Below, one piece after another: positions 1 to 9,752 of a stretch of DNA of 64,000 nucleotides. The notes below the pieces were generated by a model. It was not told where the DNA came from and did not search any database. It saw nothing but the letters and a program-made list of their open reading frames with translations. The stretch spans positions 4,772,587 to 4,836,586 of the forward strand of contig NC_071333.1 of the NCBI RefSeq assembly GCF_010183535.1, written 5' to 3'. The position numbers were made by a program, and so were the translations under genes. Every line of letters begins with the position of its first letter. Position 1 is the first letter of the stretch. The DNA is from Caenorhabditis remanei. Taxonomy: Eukaryota; Nematoda; Chromadorea; Rhabditida; Rhabditidae.

Positions 1-369
1 CCCTTCTACTCTTTTTTTTGAGAAGAGTCTTCTCTCCACAAATAATAAATGACGTTCTCGTTCCTCTTTTTTTTTCATTTCACCATCTCGGAAGACATTG
101 GTTTTTTGGTTCCCGGATTTTTTTTTGGTTCCGGCGTTCTAGAACAGTGCCGAAACTTCCACGTGATTTTTTTATTTCTTAAAAAGAACAATACACTTAC
201 GAGGAAAAAAGTACAGATTGAGGATAATCCTAATATGGATAGACTGTGTGTTACCATGAAAACCACAGTAAGGTAATAGAACTCCGGACTGTTGTTCTTT
301 TTTTAATTTTTCGAAAAGAACTCAGTTTTCGTGTATTCCCATTATTTTTTCATTCTAAAATTCCTTTGA

Positions 370-654
370 AGAAATTTTTTTAATTTGACTTTTGATTCCG
401 TGTCCAAGCAGGAACATCTACTGACAGACTACCCATGCTATCAATGAATTTAGACATCCGAACACCGTTGGTGGAAGTTCAGTTTTTTAAATTTGTTTTA
501 AATTTTATTTTATGAAGGGTCTCTAAAACAACGAATAAATTGATTTTTGGTGACATAAAAAATTTGATCGATTCTTTCATCAGGAAGGTAAAGATCTCAA
601 ATCAATGAAAATAATCAACAAAAGAAAAATATAAACGTCTACGAAAAGTTACAT
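370..654 (-). repeat. Dispersed repeat copy, flank of the collagen relic
   Basis: This stretch matches two other places in the window. Roughly 480-650 is the reverse complement of 36,400-36,680; both share the segments reading gatttgagatctttt and gtcaccaa-aatca. About 370-470 matches 40,750-40,845 in the same orientation, sharing catgctatcaat and agacatccg. It therefore belongs to a dispersed repeat family with further copies near 43.7-44.6 kb and 45.7-46.1 kb. Positions 1-369 hold only AT-rich sequence with T-runs; I see no gene there. Confidence 0.6.
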
Positions 655-860
655 TATCGAACAAAACTCCTCCATCAATGGCACAATACTTCGGACAGAA
701 TGTACGCTCTCCCGATTCACCAGATTGCCCAGGTTGTCCTAAGGATCTTAAATTTCAATTGACTCCTGCTTGTCCTGGTGCTTCGGATGGTATGTCTGAT
801 CTTGGGGCGCCTGGGAACCGTGTTCTTCCTGGTGCGCCTGGAAGCTGGAGGCTCTAAACA
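655..860 (-). pseudogene. Cuticle collagen C-terminal relic
   Basis: On the minus strand this reads as Gly-X-Y style coding sequence (GAPG, PGAP, APGQAG, GQPGQSGESGER) followed by a nematode cuticle-collagen C-terminal signature, FCPKYCAIDGGVLFDN. That Cys-Pro-Lys-Tyr-Cys block ending the triple-helical region is typical of Caenorhabditis col proteins. There is no start codon or N-terminal half, and the Gly repeat is disturbed and contains a stop, so it is a fragment and not a gene. A second, more decayed copy lies inverted at about 35,995-36,410 with shared flanking repeat, so the fragment was probably duplicated with the repeat around it. Confidence 0.7.
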
Positions 861-1902
861 ATTGGTACTTTTCTCTTTATTCAGAATTTTTCAGAATCAT
901 GGAGAGATCATATAACTACCAGCAAAATGCATTCATTGTGGATAGATCAACAGAACTTATTGATACAAAAACGCATGGAAAAGAGCAAGGGAAATAGATG
1001 GATTCACCATTTTTTGTAAGTCTAGAAAAAAAGGGGAGTAATTTCTCCTAAAGCATTCACTTTCGGTAAATTGTTTTCCAAATTTCAAACATAGTAATGA
1101 TACGGGTGCGATCTAACTTTGGCAATGATATTTCTTGATTTTGAGGAATCTGCACAATCCCCATGTGAGTGATGACCCACACCGCTAAAGAGTCTTAAAA
1201 ACCGAAGTGTCCTGAAATAATCCACCAACAGCAGCTACCGTGAAATAACCTCACGCCGCAGAGATGGGAAGATATCATAAAAGAAAGATTTGAGAGCATT
1301 TAAAAAGGCCCAATTGGTTCATCCGATTGGATGATTCTTCGAAAAAAAGTAGAAGAATTTCGGAAAATCGGCAACACTTCAAATTCTGTCTTGTTTTATT
1401 TTCACTTGTAAAAACTTTTAATCACGAAAACACGATTAAAAATGTGAATTCTGAGAAACAAAACAGAAAGCCCGGTTTAGAAATAATTTCGGGAAAATTT
1501 TTTGCATTCTCTAAAATTATCCAAAGTTTTCCGATAAAAAAGATAATAAGGAGAAAATTTTGATACTCCGATTCTCCGAGAAATTTTCACCGAACAAGCC
1601 TGATGTACATAAATGGATTTCACTCGAATAAAGATTTTCGTTAATCCGATCACCTCTTATTTATCTCATCGTACAAACCTACACTAGCGAGCATCGTGCC
1701 ACAGCTCCAGAACTCAAAAGTAGTTCCCTTCATTTTGAAACAAAAATTCAATAACTCCAAGAAAAAAATGAAAAGTTTTTTTTTTCGAATTTTCAAATCA
1801 AGATCAGGAAAAATTGATTATCGAAAAAACCAGCGATAGAAATTTAAAAAAAAAACATATTTACTTATTGCTGAATGCTACTGTACATAACTTTTTAAAA
1901 AC
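861..1902. other. Non-coding AT-rich interval
   Basis: I see no credible exon here. A segment near 1,260-1,310 resembles 40,950-40,990 and 44,690-44,730 (cataaaagaaagatttgagag-like), so part of it is more of the dispersed repeat family. The rest is AT-rich sequence up to the retrotransposon target site. Confidence 0.5.
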
Positions 1903-1906
1903 AAAG

Positions 1907-2428
1907 TGTCCGGTGTTTCACCGGAATATTTTGTCATTTCGTGGTCTTTTTATAAAAAGACTTATTTAAATTTCCCTCCCGAAGTCCACAAACACTCAAA
2001 ACACGCAAACGAGAAGCTTGGCGCAATCTTGGTGCCTTGGCGCTTTTTTTGGGCAAGAGAAAAGTCATCAGAGAGAAGGCGTGCCTCTTCAGTTTTTGTG
2101 GCTGTAGCAACGGTGTGTACCGTTGTGAAGCTGTTTATTTGTTTTTCTTACCTCTGCTTGGGTATTTGACCCATATTGTGTTGTTTTACTTGATTTGAGT
2201 GCAGTTTAGCCAGTTTGGGCTTGGAATAAACTAGATTATTCTCCAAAAAGTGCGTTTTGTGTGTTTCTTGCGCGATTTCAGATTCTCGCTAGTGTCAAAA
2301 GTGTTTTGACATCGTTGTGCTCGATTTTCTCTTGAATCCGTCGTGTATCTCTCTCTTTTGTGTATGTTCTCGTGTGTTTTAGCTAAAAAGTGTGCAAGTT
2401 CTCTCGGGAATTTGTAATTCTTTTTACT
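1907..2428 (+). repeat. 5' LTR
   Basis: 522 bp, beginning TGTCCGGTG and ending TTTTTACT, identical on reading to 10,157-10,678. The ends are set by where the two copies diverge and by the AAAG duplication. It contains a TATA-like TATAAAAA at 1,951-1,958 and an AATAAA polyadenylation signal at 2,225-2,230, so the U3/R/U5 order is as expected: transcription would begin shortly after the TATA box and the 3' copy would end the transcript. The 3' terminus is not the canonical CA. Confidence 0.95.
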
Positions 2429-2442
2429 TGGGGGCCGAAGCC
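2429..2442 (+). other. Primer binding site, probably tRNA-Pro
   Basis: The bases right after the LTR are TGGGGGCCGAAGCC. Their reverse complement ends in TTCGGCCCCCA, a plausible tRNA 3' acceptor end: CCA, discriminator C73, and a GGCC-type stem. A C at position 73 is characteristic of tRNA-Pro in animals, so tRNA-Pro is the likely primer. The assignment comes from recall of tRNA acceptor ends and not from a comparison with a tRNA set. Confidence 0.6.
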
Positions 2443-2530
2443 AAAAGTTATCGTGTCGCAAGACCGAAACGTAACCTTTTCGTTCTGAAAGTGAGAATTG
2501 TAGCACTAGATATTGTTTTGCTCTGTAATA

Positions 2531-2650
2531 ATCGAATCCTTTTCGTGATAATCACGAATTGACAGAGACCTATCGATTTTTACATCAAAACAAAAAGAAA
2601 ACTCGATTCCTTTTCGTGTAATCACGAATTGACAGAGATTATCGATTTTT
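2531..2650 (+). repeat. Leader direct repeat with palindromes
   Basis: Two near-identical blocks, 2,531-2,580 and 2,602-2,650, each read TCGAWTCCTTTTCGTG then AATCACGAATTGACAGAGA and end in TATCGATTTTT. The first contains the palindrome CGTGATAATCACG. They lie in the untranslated leader between primer site and gag, where packaging or translational elements of LTR elements usually sit. The function is inferred only from position. Confidence 0.6.
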
Positions 2651-2945
2651 CAACAGAAAATTTCTGAAAAGTGCCAAAAACACAAATAATTGTGCAAATT
2701 TCGCAATTTAAAAGCGAAAAGAGTAATTTTATCGTGTCGGTGATACATTTCATCGCGAATCCCTCACATTTTCTAATAATAGTGAGAAAATAATAAGAAA
2801 AGTATAAAAACTTTTCAAAATCGATAATATAAAAAGCGTTTTATCTTTTTATCGTCAATAAATCAATAACCGCCGTGTTTTATCCGTAATTCTTGGTATT
2901 GCCGGTGAAAAACTGAAAATAATAAAATACGTTCCAGTGTCAAGT

Positions 2946-5177
2946 ATGACGCTGCCAGTGGAGGTGCCGCCGGATGATGAGTTGGTGGATCAGACTGCTG
3001 AAGGACAGAAGAATGTCACCGAAAACGTTGTTATCGGAAATAAAGATAACGAAGACAAAGGAAGTGGTCCGCAGCCAATGGAAGTAGAAGAGAATGTGAG
3101 TCTTAGTGTTATGAAAAAAACTCGGGAAATGTTCCTGAAATTAGCTAAAGAAGACACAGGTAAAATGCTAAAAACCTATGCAAAAGCTAATGCCAGTACA
3201 CATGAGAGCATCATGAAGCCATTCATTGATCTCATTGTGTCGACTTTTCAAACATTAGACGCTAAAGAAGAAGACTGTGAAGAATTGGCAAAAGAGAATA
3301 AAGAATTGGAAAAAGAAAATGAAGAAGTGATAAATAAGAATGAAATCTTGCAGAGTCTGTTGGATGGAAGACAGGACAGAGAGCTGGGAGAAACATCAAA
3401 CAGCAAGCAGGCACAGGAATATCAGATGGTGAGCATGCTTGCATCGGAAGGGATTAACACCCTGGAAGATCTTGAAGAAGTTTTTGGAAACACAGAAAAA
3501 CTTCAAAAACTGATAAAAATGCAAAATGATGTTTGCCAGGCGAGCCAGCAAAAAGCCCAGCAAATGGAGGCGGAAATAAGGAGACTGAAGAAGGCTCTAA
3601 AGGATTCGGAGAGCCGAGTGAAGTCGTTGAAAGGGACTCAAGCGGAAAAAGAGGAGCAGACGCGATTTATTGAGTTAAATCAAAAGTCAAATTCATTCTC
3701 GAGGATCGGTGAGTGTACGTCGTGCATGAGTCTGAAAGAAATGAATTCTCAGATCAAGGAAAACGCATCCCAGCCAACGAAATCCACCGGAACTACAACG
3801 CTTACGTCAGGTATGCCACGAAAAGTGCAAAAACGCACAGTGCAAGAGCAAACACATACAGACAAAGAGCTTGAAGAGGTTATTGAGGCAGCGCGTGGGC
3901 AGATGGACAGTGAGTCTGACTCGGAGAGAGCGGATGAGACTATAGGGAATGGTAGATATTATACCAACTGGGATACGGGAAAACAGAAAGAAATGTCTCC
4001 AGTAGAGATGATGAACAAAATGTTGGTCCAACAAAATCTGCCGGAACCTCCGAAATTCTCAGCCGAAGAAAATTCGATTAAGTTAGAAAGCTTTCGAAAA
4101 TCGTTCGCATTAAAGTTTGAGTCATTCTCAGATGAAAATCAAATCATTTTGCTTGAGACAAAGTACCTCAGTGGTAGGGCTCTGCGTATTTTCCGAGGAC
4201 TCCCGGAACATGAGAAAAAGTCAATAAATGGTGTAATGCAGGCAATGGCGATAAGGTTGAGAATTTCACCAGAAGACGAAACGAGACGAGCAAAAAGCCG
4301 ATGGGAGAGTCTGAGAAAGAAACCAGAACAAAACATCGAAGATTTTTGCCTCTCTATCGATGAACTAGCTCGAGTGGCATTCAAGAGAGTTAATGCTTCT
4401 GAACTTTCGTCGTGCAAAACAGCAAAATTGCTTGATGCAATCGCTGAGAACGAAACGTTGTCGTGTCTTATTGACAATCGGTTGTTGGGAATGCCAGAAA
4501 GAGACCATTATGATACGTGTCGGATGTTAGCAACTCGTTATGAGCAGGGAATCAGGGACAGAAACTTGAGAAACAAGAGTCAGAACAGTGAGAAGAAAAA
4601 GAGTCCGTCGCCTCAAAGTAGTAATATATCGTCTGCGAATAATACGTCCGTGCAAAGCAATCCCAATGGGCAGAGAACCAATACATATTCACAAAACAGA
4701 AACAACTTCACAAACAAGACAGACAATGCAGGAAGCCCAATAAATCAGAATTGGCGTCAAAGAACAGGCGAGAATTCTGATAACAATGGGAAGACAAAAG
4801 GGTTTATAGAGTGTAGTGAATGCAAACTAGTTGGGTGTCATGATCCAAAATGTTCGAAAGCCCCAGGGAATGCAAAGACGTACAGTAGACCGGTGGTCAC
4901 GTGTTACCGGTGTCAAGAACAAGGACATATTGCGACGTATTGCACGAAGCAAAGTCAAAACAAAGTGAGTGACAATCCGGTGAAAGAAAACACGGTTAAT
5001 GCGGTAGAGGATAAACAAGTGTTGACTATTCCTAGTGATGCGCCTAAAACGGATAACACAACTGAAAAACCGTTGATCAAAGTTGAAAAAGGGCGTATTG
5101 GAAACACTGAAGTTGATCTAATGCTTGATTCGGGTGCATGCATATCGATAATTCCTCAGAAAATAAGAAGATTGTAG
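2946..5177 (+). CDS. gag: Gag with start of the aspartic protease
   Basis: The frame has its first ATG at 2,946 and gives about 743 residues. The N-terminal third is charged with a Glu/Lys-rich coiled coil around residues 105-150 and a second heptad-like stretch near 200-240. A retrotransposon Gag-type helical segment lies around 360-530 (ALRIFRGLPEHEK, KPEQNIEDFC). Two Cys/His zinc knuckles follow at about 622-636 (C-x2-C-x5-H-x3-C, atypical) and 652-665 (CYRCQEQGHIATYC, canonical CCHC), as in nucleocapsid. The frame then enters the protease, with the catalytic DSGA near residue 728, and stops at TAG 5,175. The remaining protease sequence continues one frame earlier, so the protease is split by a -1 step around 5,150-5,165. 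No classical slippery heptamer is visible there; the A-run in cagaaaataag makes a single-base loss, or sequencing error, the simplest reading. Confidence 0.9.
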   Translation: MTLPVEVPPDDELVDQTAEGQKNVTENVVIGNKDNEDKGSGPQPMEVEENVSLSVMKKTREMFLKLAKEDTGKMLKTYAKANASTHESIMKPFIDLIVSTFQTLDAKEEDCEELAKENKELEKENEEVINKNEILQSLLDGRQDRELGETSNSKQAQEYQMVSMLASEGINTLEDLEEVFGNTEKLQKLIKMQNDVCQASQQKAQQMEAEIRRLKKALKDSESRVKSLKGTQAEKEEQTRFIELNQKSNSFSRIGECTSCMSLKEMNSQIKENASQPTKSTGTTTLTSGMPRKVQKRTVQEQTHTDKELEEVIEAARGQMDSESDSERADETIGNGRYYTNWDTGKQKEMSPVEMMNKMLVQQNLPEPPKFSAEENSIKLESFRKSFALKFESFSDENQIILLETKYLSGRALRIFRGLPEHEKKSINGVMQAMAIRLRISPEDETRRAKSRWESLRKKPEQNIEDFCLSIDELARVAFKRVNASELSSCKTAKLLDAIAENETLSCLIDNRLLGMPERDHYDTCRMLATRYEQGIRDRNLRNKSQNSEKKKSPSPQSSNISSANNTSVQSNPNGQRTNTYSQNRNNFTNKTDNAGSPINQNWRQRTGENSDNNGKTKGFIECSECKLVGCHDPKCSKAPGNAKTYSRPVVTCYRCQEQGHIATYCTKQSQNKVSDNPVKENTVNAVEDKQVLTIPSDAPKTDNTTEKPLIKVEKGRIGNTEVDLMLDSGACISIIPQKIRRL

Positions 5178-6307
5178 GTGAGAATGGAGAAGAGTGGGTG
5201 AAAAAAGTGAAGGAAGAAAAGCCAGAACTTGCTCAAGTTTTCACAGCCAATAACCAACCACTCAAACTATTGTGCACTGTGGAGGTTGAAACTTCGATGC
5301 AAACAAGAACAAGACTCATAAAATATTACATTGCCGCCATTGACAGAGAAAATATTATTCTCGGGATGGACCAATTTAATAAGCTGGGAGTAGAAGTTCG
5401 CATTGAAGAACAACCAAGGGCGGTGAAGATATGTAAAGACATTCGGCTAACTCCAAGTTCTTCAAGAGTAGTCCAGGTTTCTGTCGAAGGGGTTGTGCAA
5501 GAAGGGAAAGATCATTGCTTGATCACTCCCATTCAGGAGTGTATTGCGCCATCAGTTTGTCAAGTAGAGGCTAATGGTAGAGCTCTTGTTACCATTTCCA
5601 ACTTTGGCACAAAACCAGTATTGTTGAGAAAAGGACAAACGATTGCAGTAGGGGAAGTGGATGGCTTTGAAGTAGTGCAGGGGAAAGCTGAAAATTTGGA
5701 ATTTCTGAATGAGCATCTGGAGGAGACGGGGTTTCTCAGAGAGTCGGAAAAGATTGTGTGCAGTGTAGTACAGAATGAAGAGGAGGGCAAAAGATGGGAA
5801 ACATTATGTGAGCACCTGAAAAGACAGGAAAGCAGTTGTGAAAGTGAGGCAGAAGTCTGGAAGGTAATTCAGAGCTTCCAGCACATCTTTGCAATTGAAG
5901 ATAGTGAATTGGGTCGCACAAATGCTACAACGTGTGAGATTGAGCTATTGGATGGTGCCGAGCCAATTAGGCAAAAGCCCAGACCAATTCCGCTTGCTAT
6001 TCGTCCAGAAATAAGAAAGATTCTGCAGAAAATGGTAACGCAGGGAGTTATCAGAAGCAGCAAGTCACCATGGTCCAGTCCGGTAGTGATAGTGAAGAAG
6101 AAAGACGGGTCGGTAAGAATGTGTGTTGATTACCGGAAAGTAAACAAGGTGGTGAAAAACAATGCTCATCCATTGCCACACATTGAAGCAACATTGCAAT
6201 CATTGTCTGGAAAGAAGATCTTCACTACGTTAGATTTGTTGGCGGGGTATTGGCAAATTCCTCTGAAGGAAAAGCAAAGAAATAACAGCTTTTGCTATTG
6301 GGAGTGA
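5138..6307 (+). CDS. pol: Pol segment: rest of protease and N-terminal reverse transcriptase
   Basis: This open frame overlaps the end of Gag in the -1 frame. Its first ATG (5,138) is probably not used; the sequence makes sense as continuation of the protease from about 5,153. ILGMDQFNKLG near 5,360-5,390 is the second conserved retropepsin block. Reverse transcriptase begins around 5,950 (PIRQKPRPIP; MVTQGVIRSSKSPWSSPVV) and runs through VDYRKVNKV and TLDLLAGYWQIPL, which includes the first catalytic Asp. The frame then ends abruptly in NNSFCYWE-stop just before the expected LPFGL block, which lies in the next frame. A +1 step around 6,270-6,282, consistent with one extra base, separates it from the following segment. 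The frame returns to that of Gag, so the two steps cancel. Confidence 0.85.
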   Translation: MHIDNSSENKKIVGENGEEWVKKVKEEKPELAQVFTANNQPLKLLCTVEVETSMQTRTRLIKYYIAAIDRENIILGMDQFNKLGVEVRIEEQPRAVKICKDIRLTPSSSRVVQVSVEGVVQEGKDHCLITPIQECIAPSVCQVEANGRALVTISNFGTKPVLLRKGQTIAVGEVDGFEVVQGKAENLEFLNEHLEETGFLRESEKIVCSVVQNEEEGKRWETLCEHLKRQESSCESEAEVWKVIQSFQHIFAIEDSELGRTNATTCEIELLDGAEPIRQKPRPIPLAIRPEIRKILQKMVTQGVIRSSKSPWSSPVVIVKKKDGSVRMCVDYRKVNKVVKNNAHPLPHIEATLQSLSGKKIFTTLDLLAGYWQIPLKEKQRNNSFCYWE

Positions 6308-9300
6308 GTTATACGAGTATAATGTGCTTCCTTTCGGGCTAGTCACGTCTCCTGCTGTGTTTCAAGCAACTATGGAAGCTGTAGTTGGTGATTTGCTGGG
6401 GAAAACTGCATATGTGTATGTTGACGATTTGCTCATTGCGAGTGAGAACATGAAACAACATATTCAAGATCTCAAAGAGATATTGGTTCGTCTGGAAAAG
6501 AGCGGAATGAAGCTCAGAGCCAGCAAATGTCACATTGCACAGAAAGAAGTGGAGTACTTGGGACATAGGATCACTCCGGAAGGTGTGAAAACCGAGGAAA
6601 CCAAGGTTAATAAGATGAAAAACTTCAAAAGACCGGAGAATGCGGAACAAATGCGCTCTTTTCTGGGACTTACTAGTTATTACAGAAAGTTCATGCTCAA
6701 TTATGCGCAAGTGGCTTCCGAATTGACGCCTCTGACATCAGTAAAAAGCACATGGGTGTGGCAAGCAGAACATGAAACTGCTTTTCAAGAGTTGATTCAG
6801 TTAATCTGCACAGCACCAGTGTTGATGCAACCAAACATTGAAAAGGCGCTTGATGGATCGAGACCATTCATGATATATTGTGACGCGAGTAGAAGGGGAG
6901 TAGGTGCGGTGCTTGCTCAAGAGGGAGATGACGGGTTGCAACATCCCATTGCATTTACTTCGAAAGCTTTAAGTCCAGCTGAGAAAAGATACCATGTGAC
7001 TGATCTTGAAGCACTTGCAATGATATCGGCGTTGAGACGCTTCAAAACCATTACGTATGGTACGTCGATCATTGTGTTCACAGATCACAAACCACTCATT
7101 TCGTTGCTAAAAGGGTCGCCATTGTCGGACAGATTGATGAGATGGTCCATCGAAGTCATGCAATTTGATGTAAAAATAGTGTATATAGCCGGAAAAGCTA
7201 ACGTAGTTGCCGATGCGTTAAGTAGGGGTGGATGTCCTGCGGTGGAAGCCGAAGAGGCTGAAACTACGGAACTCACCAATATTATTGGCGAAATCAAGGT
7301 CAACAGTGAGACTAAGGAGGGTGAAATAGTGAATAAGGAAGAGTGGTTGGAGATGTTAAAAGGAGAAGAGGGATTTGGTGAAATCATCCGGTGTTTGGAG
7401 AATGGAAAGTTGAAAGAAAAAGTGAAGATTCCTGGTGTAAAAGGAGAGGTTCCGGTAGAAAATTACACTCTGGTTGGAAAATCTCTCCGAAACATTGAGG
7501 ATGACGAATACAACAGACATGTTGTACCAGAAAGGGTAAGAGTGGCGTTAGTCAAAGAGGCTCATGCGGGAACAGTCGCTGGTCATTTCGGTATCGAGAA
7601 GATCATGAGACAGCTGAGTAAGAAATTCTATTGGCCAAAAATGAGGGTGATAATCGAGAAAGTGGTAAAAGGTTGTCCAAAATGCCTCTGTGTAAACGAT
7701 CATCCGAAACTAGTTGCTCCGTTAAAACCATATGAAACTTCTGCGCCGTTGGAGATTGTTGCATGCGACCTCATTGATGTAGGCTTATCTACAGAAGGAA
7801 ATCGTTATATTCTCTCAATTATTGACTTATTCACCAAGTATGCGAGTGCAATACCTATCCCTGATAAGAAAGGAGAAACGGTGGTTAAAGCTTTTGTGGA
7901 TAGATGGGCTATGGGAGAAGGGAGAATTCCAAACAAACTGCTCACAGATATGGGAAAAGAGTTTGATAATGAATACTTCAAACAGCTCACAAAGTTGTTG
8001 AAGATAGAGCATGTCATGACGAAGGGTTACAATAGTCGGGCAAATGGAGCAGTCGAGAGATTCAACAAGACTCTAATGCACATAATGAGCAAAAAGGCCG
8101 CGGTTCCGATAGAATGGGATGAACAAATTGCATTCGCTGTATATGCGTATAACAGCGTGGCACATTCCACTACGGGAGAATCTCCAATGTATCTGATGTC
8201 AGGGAGGGATCCTAAGGGCCCACTTGATTTGGCCGGAGAGGATGCCGTTGGCATGAGTTATGCAAATTTAGATGAGTATAAGCATCTGATGGCTTCTGAA
8301 CTTGCGAAAGCACATGCTCTTGTAAGAGAACATGCCATGCAAGAGCAAGAGCAATACAAGTACTTGTTCGATAAGAAACATAATACAGAGAAACGGAGGT
8401 ACCCAGGGCCAGGTAGCCGAGTGCTTGTGGAAATTCCATCGGAAAAATTAGGGGCTAGATGTCCAAAGTTGGTGAATAAGTGGAAAGGACCATACAGAGT
8501 GATTGCTTGTTCAGAGACATCAGCTACTGTTGTTCCAGTGTTAGGCAAAGGAAAAGAAGTTCTGAAAATTCCATTTGATCATCTAAGGGTTATTCCCGCA
8601 GAAATGGAAAATGTACCGATTGAGACAGTAAAAAGCAGAGCAAAGATGCGCGTAGACAGTGTACACTATGATAACATGCAAAATACGCAAGTAAATCTTA
8701 TTACTTTCAGTGACATCTATGGCTGCCGATGCCCAACCAGCTGTGTTTTCTATCCAAAAGATGCCATGTCAGCAAGAACCACGTCTCCAACGCAGTTACA
8801 ACGAATGATTGCGCTGACAAAAGAGGCTCCAGATCTATTACTCAGGGACAATGCTAGAGAGTTATTGCTGGCAACCCAAACACCAATTCCGGGTTTGAAT
8901 AGCACACCAGATGCAGAGACATTCCTGGCTCTTAGCAATTGCCCGACAGTTGCATTGGTCGTGAAGGATCTCCGTGGCTGGGAACACGAATATCTAAAGT
9001 TCCGACACTCTCTGCTGGAGCAATTTTTGGGCAGTGGTTTTGAACGTAAGGAAACGATTCAAGTGATTCTAGCTCCAGGAGTGACAAGAGAGCAATTTCC
9101 GTTACAAACCATGCACATTACTGCACTCACTACTGAGTCAATTCTGGAAGATGACGTGCATGAGCAGTGTGAAAAACACTCCACTTCTATTGTTGTGGTA
9201 GTGGTTCCAGTATCCAAGAAAGATACAGACTTGGACACATGGCGTTCCATAGTCAATGCGATACCCACCAAATCGGTGGTATATGTGATTCCTACGCACA

Positions 9301-9752
9301 TGAGTGACTTCGATCACAGTGTAATGGCTGTATTCATCAATCTGTTTGATCGCATCAAACGGGATCATGGAGAAATTGTGCATGTGTCGCCAGAAGAAAT
9401 TGTGGAGGACAAACAACATCGGATGCTATACCTGGCGTCCGAGATAATGAAAGCCCCTGAGTATTGGCTAGCTGTGAAGGAGATGCTGGAGAAGAAGAAT
9501 CGTCCCTGGCCGCAATTCCAACTAGCGTCCATCACCAAGTCGAATGAGAACACACCCCAGAAAACGGTGTCAACGGAACTGCAACCGTCAAGTTCAGCAG
9601 CACCAACTGCAACAAGGACAGAAGGCTGGGACAGAGGATGGCCGCCGATGCGTGGACGTGGAAATGGGCGAGGAAGCCACAGAGGAGGCAGCCGCCATCA
9701 TAACAATGGTCACCACCCATACCGGAGGGATGGGACGTCGAATCGTAACTAA
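6282..9752 (+). CDS. pol: Pol segment: RT, RNase H, integrase and long C-terminal extension
   Basis: Reverse transcriptase resumes with LPFGLVTSPAVFQ and the catalytic YVDD (about 6,417). RNase H follows (YCDASRRGVGAVLAQ near 6,875; FTDHKPL; ADALSR near 7,210). The integrase zinc-binding region has H-H-C-C spacing (HAGTVAGHFG to CPKC, about 7,560-7,690). The DDE core shows ACDLID, LLTDMGKEF and GAVERFNK (about 7,765, 7,940 and 8,050), then a GPY/F-like KWKGPYRV near 8,480. After that about 380 further residues remain before the TAA at 9,750. This tail has a Cys-rich patch (YGCRCPTSC), an alternating strand/helix stretch around STSIVVVVVPV and SVVYVIPT, and a basic RGRGNGRG / HHNNGHH end that may bind RNA. 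I do not recognise a family for the tail. Confidence 0.92.
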   Translation: MTAFAIGSELYEYNVLPFGLVTSPAVFQATMEAVVGDLLGKTAYVYVDDLLIASENMKQHIQDLKEILVRLEKSGMKLRASKCHIAQKEVEYLGHRITPEGVKTEETKVNKMKNFKRPENAEQMRSFLGLTSYYRKFMLNYAQVASELTPLTSVKSTWVWQAEHETAFQELIQLICTAPVLMQPNIEKALDGSRPFMIYCDASRRGVGAVLAQEGDDGLQHPIAFTSKALSPAEKRYHVTDLEALAMISALRRFKTITYGTSIIVFTDHKPLISLLKGSPLSDRLMRWSIEVMQFDVKIVYIAGKANVVADALSRGGCPAVEAEEAETTELTNIIGEIKVNSETKEGEIVNKEEWLEMLKGEEGFGEIIRCLENGKLKEKVKIPGVKGEVPVENYTLVGKSLRNIEDDEYNRHVVPERVRVALVKEAHAGTVAGHFGIEKIMRQLSKKFYWPKMRVIIEKVVKGCPKCLCVNDHPKLVAPLKPYETSAPLEIVACDLIDVGLSTEGNRYILSIIDLFTKYASAIPIPDKKGETVVKAFVDRWAMGEGRIPNKLLTDMGKEFDNEYFKQLTKLLKIEHVMTKGYNSRANGAVERFNKTLMHIMSKKAAVPIEWDEQIAFAVYAYNSVAHSTTGESPMYLMSGRDPKGPLDLAGEDAVGMSYANLDEYKHLMASELAKAHALVREHAMQEQEQYKYLFDKKHNTEKRRYPGPGSRVLVEIPSEKLGARCPKLVNKWKGPYRVIACSETSATVVPVLGKGKEVLKIPFDHLRVIPAEMENVPIETVKSRAKMRVDSVHYDNMQNTQVNLITFSDIYGCRCPTSCVFYPKDAMSARTTSPTQLQRMIALTKEAPDLLLRDNARELLLATQTPIPGLNSTPDAETFLALSNCPTVALVVKDLRGWEHEYLKFRHSLLEQFLGSGFERKETIQVILAPGVTREQFPLQTMHITALTTESILEDDVHEQCEKHSTSIVVVVVPVSKKDTDLDTWRSIVNAIPTKSVVYVIPTHMSDFDHSVMAVFINLFDRIKRDHGEIVHVSPEEIVEDKQHRMLYLASEIMKAPEYWLAVKEMLEKKNRPWPQFQLASITKSNENTPQKTVSTELQPSSSAAPTATRTEGWDRGWPPMRGRGNGRGSHRGGSRHHNNGHHPYRRDGTSNRN

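Noticed and set aside
1906..2169. 87-codon frame repeated at 10,087-10,419
   Set aside because: Located in the LTRs; duplicated only because the LTRs are identical, with no conserved domain.
5138..5177. Programmed -1 frameshift between gag and pol
   Set aside because: No X-XXY-YYZ heptamer in the zero frame at the overlap, and a compensating step downstream suggests indels.
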